From Bacteroidales bacterium UBA1077 (lineage in GTDB: Bacteria; Bacteroidota; Bacteroidia; Bacteroidales; UBA932): 54,938 nucleotides of DNA. The stretch lies in NCBI GenBank assembly GCA_002314195.1, contig DCCQ01000146.1, positions 1 through 54,938 of the forward strand. The letters run 5' to 3'. The translations under genes were made by a program, and so were the position numbers. Below, one piece after another: positions 51,585 to 54,938 of the stretch. Numbering within the stretch: position 1 is the stretch's first letter; each line of letters starts with the position of its first letter. Below the pieces are notes generated by a model. It ran no database searches. It worked only from the letters and a program-made list of their open reading frames with translations, and was not told the DNA's origin.

Positions 51585-54500
51585 TTAGATTCCTAATCTG
51601 AGTGTGAAAGTGAACTGCTTCGGGACCGGGAGGGCCACTCCGCCGGTGTTGAAGAACTCAGGATCCTGTCCGTTGAGTTTCTTGTCCGCATAGAGCAGGA
51701 AGAGGTTGGTCGCCTGGATCTTCACGGATGCGCTGCTGAGTTTCAAGGCTTTGGTGAAAGACTTTGGAAGGTCATAACTCAGAGAGATCTCTTTCATTCT
51801 TATGAAATCACCTTTGGCGATGCGCTCGGTGGAGTAGTTGTAGGAATTGTAGGCCACGGCAAGGTTGCTGTCCGTCCTGTTCTGCCTCGTGTCCGAGATG
51901 ACAGGGATTGTGGTCTTGGCCTCGTCCCCGGGGATTGTCCACCTGTTCTTGAACTCTCTTGGCATGGCGTCAAGGTCCGTGTAGCTTTTCCTGAACACCG
52001 GGTCAAGGCGCACAACGTTCCCGAAAGAGTAGGTTATGAACACGTTCAGTTTGAACCCTTTGTAGGTAAAGATGTTTCCGAGCGACCCGATGTCCGTCGG
52101 ATCGGCGTTGCCGGAATATTCAAGGAAATCAAGTTTCTCCTGTTCCTGAAAATTGACACCGGAGACTGTCTCCTCGCCGTCCTGGTCGATGAATCTAGGA
52201 AGTCCGTCGCTGCCCAGTCCTTTGAACGGGATGGAGAAGATGCCTCTTACAGGATAGCCTTCCTGGGCGAATCCGGTGCCGGAGACAAGGTCTATCACCC
52301 GCTCGGCTGTCTCAAGGTGCGTCACCTCATTGTGGGTGTGCGAGTAGATGAAGTTGGTCGCCCAAGAGAAGTCCTTTGTCCTGACGTTTGTCGTGGAGAG
52401 AGAAACCTCGACGCCATCGGACTTCATTGACGCTATGTTGCCGTACTTGCGCACCTCCCCTCCGACGCCTTTGGTCGTGATGATTCCGATCAGGTCAAAG
52501 TTGTCGCGCTTGTACCAGTCAAAAGAGAGGTTGATCCTGTTGTCGATGAACCCTGACTCGAAACCGATGTTAAGCTCGTGCTTCTTCTCGTAGGTGAGTT
52601 CCGAATTCTCAAGGCTGGACACGTAGAGCTGGCTCTCTTTGTCTTTTGACCAAGGTCTCCAAGGGTTCGAACTGGAGATCACGTCGCGTGAGTTGGTCAC
52701 ATACGAAGGACCGGGATCTGCGGTCAGTGAATACGACGCTTTCAGTGACAGGTGAGAGACCGCGTTTGTCAGAGGCTTGAAGAACTCCTCCTCGGAGACG
52801 TTCCAGGCTCCGGAGACGTTCCAGGTTGGAAGCCATCTTGCAGTGTTGGACTTGCCAAGCCTGTTTGTCCCTTCGTAACGGAAAGTCCCGTTCAAGGTGT
52901 AGATGCCTTTGTAAGAATACGTGCCTGTGGCGAAGAAAGCGGCGGTACGGTTGTAAGTGTTGCCCATCGAGTAATACTGGCTGTTTTGCTCGGAGCCTTT
53001 CTTGAACACCTGATAGGCGTAGAATGGAATCTCGCCCATGTTGTACTGCATACCCCATCCTCTGAACCACGTGGCGTGTCTGTCGTAGGAGTTGGTCTCA
53101 AGTCCGCCGTAGAGATTGACAATGTGCCTGTCAGCGAACACATTGTTGTAGGCTGCTGAGGCTCGGAAGTCCCATCCGAACAATGAATTGTCCGTCCTGT
53201 CCAGAATACCTCCCTCAGGGAGAACCGTGACAGGAACTGCGTAAGGGTCGTCAGGGTCTGTGTAGAGATAACTGTTGTTGTCTCTGATGGTTGTAGTGCC
53301 CATCGCCCTGTAGGCCTGCGCCTGGTTGGACTCATCCAGAATGTGATGCTCCTGGGTGGTCGCGGAATATTTGACCGCACCGAGAGCGTTGATTTCCAAT
53401 TTAGGAGTCGGTTTCCAGGTGAGAAGACCTTGAAAACGGGAATCGATCACATTGATGTCAATGTAGTTGTTGTCCAACTCGTGGACAATGTTGAACGGTG
53501 CGTAGTTCCTTGTGTAGAAAGTGTCTGGATCCAATGTCCTTGAAGTGTTCAATGCGTAGGAGTACGGATTGATGTCGAAATCTCTCTTGACTGTTCCGTT
53601 CACGACATCCGTTGTGCTGCCAAGTGTCCCCGGGGCTTTCTGCTTTCTGTAGGCCACGTTTGCTATCATGTTGAAACTTAGGCCTTTTGAAATCTTGAAA
53701 GTACTGTTGAGATTCCCTGTATAGCGTTGGACCTGATTCTGCTTTGTCCAGCCTGGATCGCTCATGGCGCTGATGGACGCATAGTGCTGCGACCTGTCCG
53801 TGCCTGAGGAGATGCTTACCGAGTGGTTCTGCGAGACAGAGTTGTTGAACAGGATGTCGAACCAGTCAGTGTTGCGGAACTCAGCGGCCCTCAGATAGGC
53901 TGTCCTTGCCTCTTTTGTGTTCTGAAGCGCGAACTGTCCAGTCACAGGGTCTACTGTGCTCAGAAGTTCGTACATCTTGCCGTACACGCCGCTTGACGAT
54001 GCGTTGGCGACAGCTGAATAATTCAGCCAGCCTTTCTTCTGCATCTCCTGATAGACATCCATCTGGTCCTGTGAGTTCATCACATTGAATGTCTGGTACG
54101 AAGGTTTCAGCCTGTAGGAGAACTCTCCGGTGTAGTTGATGTGCGCCTGGCCGGAGACACCCTTCTTGGTCGTGACGACAATGACTCCGGCCATTGCTCT
54201 GGCTCCGTAGATTGATGTGGCTGAACCGTCCTTAAGGATCTGGAAGCTCTCGATGTCGTCGGAGTTCAAACCGGCGATGGCGGAGGAGATCAGCGTGTTG
54301 GCGTCTCCTGACGAAAGGTCGTCGGCGTTGACATCCACAACGTCATCCATAATCACTCCGTCCACAACCCACAGCGGCTTTGAACTGCCGTAGATAGAGG
54401 TCGCTCCTCTTACCCGGATCTTCGGGGCTGTTCCGAACGTTCCTGAGACATTCTGGACTGAGACACCGGCGGACCGTCCCTCAAGACCTCGGCTCACGTC

Positions 54501-54911
54501 TGCTATACCGTCAAGTTTGACATTGTCAGCGGACAACCGGTCAGTGGCTCCGGTGAATAATCTCTTGTCCATCTTCTGCATACCGGTCACGACAACTCCT
54601 TCAAGAACCTCCGTGTCGGCCTGCATCTCAATCCTCATTTCTCCTGAAGTCACGGGGACTTCCTTCGGCCTCATTCCGAGGCAGGATACTTCAAGAGCCT
54701 TGGCGGTCAGGCTTACCTTGATGGTAAATCTGCCGTCGGTGTCCGTGATCGAGGCGTTTTTGGTCCCTTTCTCCAAAACCGCCGCGCCGATGACCGGAAG
54801 CCCGTCTTCAGCCGAGACGACAACTCCGGTGACCGTTCGGGTACTCTGTCCAAACAAGTACCCACTGCCAGCAAGCAAGCAGGCAATCACCAAACATAAA
54901 TAGTGCTTCAT
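51585..54911 (-). CDS. SusC/RagA-type TonB-dependent transporter without STN domain
   Basis: This 1108-residue outer-membrane transporter has a signal peptide (about 1-21) and goes directly into the carboxypeptidase-regulatory-like domain (about 25-105, TVTGVVVSAEDGLPVIGAAV), then the plug (about 108-255, with VRGATSIYG, PLWVVDGVIMDD and ILKDGSATSIYGARA) and the barrel. It lacks the STN domain of the other two SusC proteins, and no sigma/anti-sigma genes adjoin it in the window, so it should be controlled differently. It heads the minus-strand operon. The start ATG lies 27 bases from the right edge, so its promoter is outside or partly outside. Confidence 0.96.
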   Translation of the reverse strand: MKHYLCLVIACLLAGSGYLFGQSTRTVTGVVVSAEDGLPVIGAAVLEKGTKNASITDTDGRFTIKVSLTAKALEVSCLGMRPKEVPVTSGEMRIEMQADTEVLEGVVVTGMQKMDKRLFTGATDRLSADNVKLDGIADVSRGLEGRSAGVSVQNVSGTFGTAPKIRVRGATSIYGSSKPLWVVDGVIMDDVVDVNADDLSSGDANTLISSAIAGLNSDDIESFQILKDGSATSIYGARAMAGVIVVTTKKGVSGQAHINYTGEFSYRLKPSYQTFNVMNSQDQMDVYQEMQKKGWLNYSAVANASSSGVYGKMYELLSTVDPVTGQFALQNTKEARTAYLRAAEFRNTDWFDILFNNSVSQNHSVSISSGTDRSQHYASISAMSDPGWTKQNQVQRYTGNLNSTFKISKGLSFNMIANVAYRKQKAPGTLGSTTDVVNGTVKRDFDINPYSYALNTSRTLDPDTFYTRNYAPFNIVHELDNNYIDINVIDSRFQGLLTWKPTPKLEINALGAVKYSATTQEHHILDESNQAQAYRAMGTTTIRDNNSYLYTDPDDPYAVPVTVLPEGGILDRTDNSLFGWDFRASAAYNNVFADRHIVNLYGGLETNSYDRHATWFRGWGMQYNMGEIPFYAYQVFKKGSEQNSQYYSMGNTYNRTAAFFATGTYSYKGIYTLNGTFRYEGTNRLGKSNTARWLPTWNVSGAWNVSEEEFFKPLTNAVSHLSLKASYSLTADPGPSYVTNSRDVISSSNPWRPWSKDKESQLYVSSLENSELTYEKKHELNIGFESGFIDNRINLSFDWYKRDNFDLIGIITTKGVGGEVRKYGNIASMKSDGVEVSLSTTNVRTKDFSWATNFIYSHTHNEVTHLETAERVIDLVSGTGFAQEGYPVRGIFSIPFKGLGSDGLPRFIDQDGEETVSGVNFQEQEKLDFLEYSGNADPTDIGSLGNIFTYKGFKLNVFITYSFGNVVRLDPVFRKSYTDLDAMPREFKNRWTIPGDEAKTTIPVISDTRQNRTDSNLAVAYNSYNYSTERIAKGDFIRMKEISLSYDLPKSFTKALKLSSASVKIQATNLFLLYADKKLNGQDPEFFNTGGVALPVPKQFTFTLRLGI

Positions 54912-54938
54912 TATTTAAACAGTTTAGTGTAATCAGAC

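Overview
The window is a contiguous piece of a Bacteroidales (phylum Bacteroidota) chromosome, probably from a gut- or rumen-type anaerobe. This rests on three SusC/SusD outer-membrane uptake pairs, ECF sigma/FecR regulatory pairs, BACON, DUF1735 and DUF4302 lipoproteins, a SecA of 1091 residues, and promoters of the Bacteroidota type (TAnnTTTG at -7, often with TTTG or TTG about 19-20 bases upstream). Base composition looks close to 50% G+C by eye. The genus cannot be fixed from the sequence alone.

Layout. (1) 49-7678: the end of a sigma-regulated uptake locus: FecR anti-sigma, SusC with a signalling STN domain, SusD, and a DUF1735/discoidin surface lipoprotein, closed by a terminator. (2) 7770-21688: a second regulated locus. 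A divergent ECF sigma faces a small BACON lipoprotein gene that overlaps a second fecR. Then follow SusC, SusD, an FN3/PKD/PQQ-propeller lipoprotein, a second propeller-like lipoprotein, another ECF sigma, a glycerophosphodiester phosphodiesterase lipoprotein and a GlpT/UhpT-type antiporter. Together they suggest capture and cleavage of a glycerophosphodiester-containing molecule and import of the phosphorylated product. (3) 21750-24330: a small accessory island with an AAA/DUF4143 ATPase, a perfect 17-bp inverted repeat, three 23-bp direct repeats that resemble an insertion-sequence end, and a small unknown gene. (4) 24673-27537: uvrA. (5) 27559-33795: surface-glycan decoration genes: two LicD phosphotransferases, a cytidylyltransferase fused to a Gfo/Idh/MocA-like domain, a class-V aminotransferase, a Stealth phosphotransferase and a GT4 glycosyltransferase. 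(6) 34200-40351: DUF47/PhoU-like protein, SGNH (sialate O-acetylesterase-like) esterase, secA and a bactofilin. (7) 40418-41031: tRNA-Gly(CCC), tRNA-Arg(ACG) and rplS. (8) 41149-46368: eda, kdgK, dnaJ and grpE on the minus strand with uxaC divergent: part of hexuronate catabolism placed beside the heat-shock pair. (9) 46485-54911: a five-gene minus-strand uptake operon: SusC without STN, SusD, HExxH metallopeptidase lipoprotein, DUF4302 lipoprotein and a double-BACON lipoprotein.

Most interesting signals: the possible glycerophosphodiester uptake locus; the LicD/cytidylyltransferase-fusion cluster, whose fused oxidoreductase domain has ETP where the family normally has EKP; a REP-like palindromic repeat duplicated in frame inside a fecR linker; and a strong excess of the hexamer GAATAT/ATATTC over the whole window.
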